Below, in pieces: positions 63,691 through 64,000 of a stretch of 64,000 nucleotides of DNA. Origin of the DNA: Symsagittifera roscoffensis (lineage: Eukaryota > Xenacoelomorpha > Acoela > Convolutidae). The stretch is from positions 37,021,436-37,085,435 of the forward strand of contig NC_087068.1 in the NCBI RefSeq assembly GCF_963678635.1, in the 5' to 3' direction. A model generated the notes under the pieces. That model was not told the origin of the DNA. It did not search any database and worked only from the letters and a program-made list of their open reading frames with translations. Each line of letters starts with the position of its first letter. Positions within the stretch are counted from its first letter, which is position 1. A program made the position numbers and the translations under genes.

Positions 63691-64000
63691 CGCGGGAGGC
63701 GGGCGACAATCGATTAATATTTGCAATTTGTACGGGGATGGATTAATTGAACTTTTCATTGGAAGCCTCCTATCTTGTTTCCCCTAGCGTCCCTCACCCG
63801 GGGTTTTAACTTTCTTTCCTCTTTGTCTTACCATTTGCTACTCTCCCCTCCCCTCCTCTTACAATCTCATGACCCATCCTCTGCGGTCTTCTCCACTTAA
63901 CTCACTAGTGAGACTACTGAACCCAACCAGCTTACTTACACAGATCACATCCAAGTCAAACTATCACATCCAAGTCATCCTCTTCAACAAGTCATCCTTA
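63691..64000. other. Composition change, CT/C-rich right edge
   Basis: From 'GCGCGCACGCGGGAGGCGGGCGAC' on, the sequence turns pyrimidine-rich and GC-richer, with the short direct repeat 'ATCACATCCAAGTCA' (about 63945 and 63964). It resembles the leader of a retroelement or a gene promoter that continues beyond the window, but no domain is visible. Confidence 0.35.

Noticed and set aside
1-64000. CRISPR array, prophage or bacterial operon
   Set aside because: No short regular direct repeats with unique spacers, no ribosome-binding-site-led gene clusters, and all recognisable proteins are eukaryotic retroelement types.

Overview
The window looks like transposon-rich, AT-rich intergenic DNA from an animal nuclear genome, most likely an aquatic invertebrate. 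The reasons are the lack of dense bacterial-type coding, the mixture of Penelope-like, several non-LTR (LINE) and tRNA-derived SINE families, and long AT-rich spacers. The phylum cannot be fixed from sequence alone. No complete host gene is convincing. The best host-like candidates are a 132-codon reading frame of unknown function (17676-18074, minus) and a small zinc-finger exon that recurs in three decayed copies.

Layout. 1-2460: about eight units of a ~167 bp satellite-like repeat, then a ~570 bp direct repeat flanking a scrap of Penelope-like (PLE) reverse transcriptase. 2640-3130: a PLE 5' fragment. 3131-17335: a tandem array of a ~5.0 kb unit in three copies plus a partial fourth. Each full copy carries a fragment of a family-B DNA polymerase exonuclease region (Polinton/Maverick-like) fused to the thumb and GIY-YIG half of a PLE. 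Copies 1 and 3 also carry an antisense zinc-finger frame and CCAATCAG motif clusters. 17336-21157: spacer with local repeats, CArG/AP-1 and CRE motifs. 21158-23175: an older inverted copy of part of the array unit. 23176-25037: AT-rich, with a ~370 bp tandem repeat. 25038-25237: a 200-base assembly gap.

25238-30440: a higher-GC, I-like LINE (PHD-like finger, AP endonuclease, RT, RNase H) followed by an inverted ~870 bp copy of its RT region between direct repeats. 33405-44225: four copies or fragments of one LINE family with a C-terminal CCHC knuckle and a restriction-like endonuclease signature. The longest (40270-44040) also has an SGNH-hydrolase-like domain and a PHD finger upstream. Two pairs of these LINEs lie tail to tail. 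39300-39900 and 44530-44660 hold tRNA-derived SINEs.

45123-49062: two PLEs tail to tail, one nearly full length. They show a PHD-like zinc-binding insertion inside the RT, just before YVDD. 49749-53790: a CR1-like LINE with hairpin repeats upstream, a PHD/coiled-coil ORF1 and an AP-endonuclease/RT ORF2. 53820-59280: nested LINEs, with a restriction-endonuclease-type LINE inside a CR1-like LINE and a CR1-like piece inside an older relative. 59280-64000: spacer with SINEs and microsatellites. All elements carry stops and frameshifts, so nothing here is likely to be mobile by itself.
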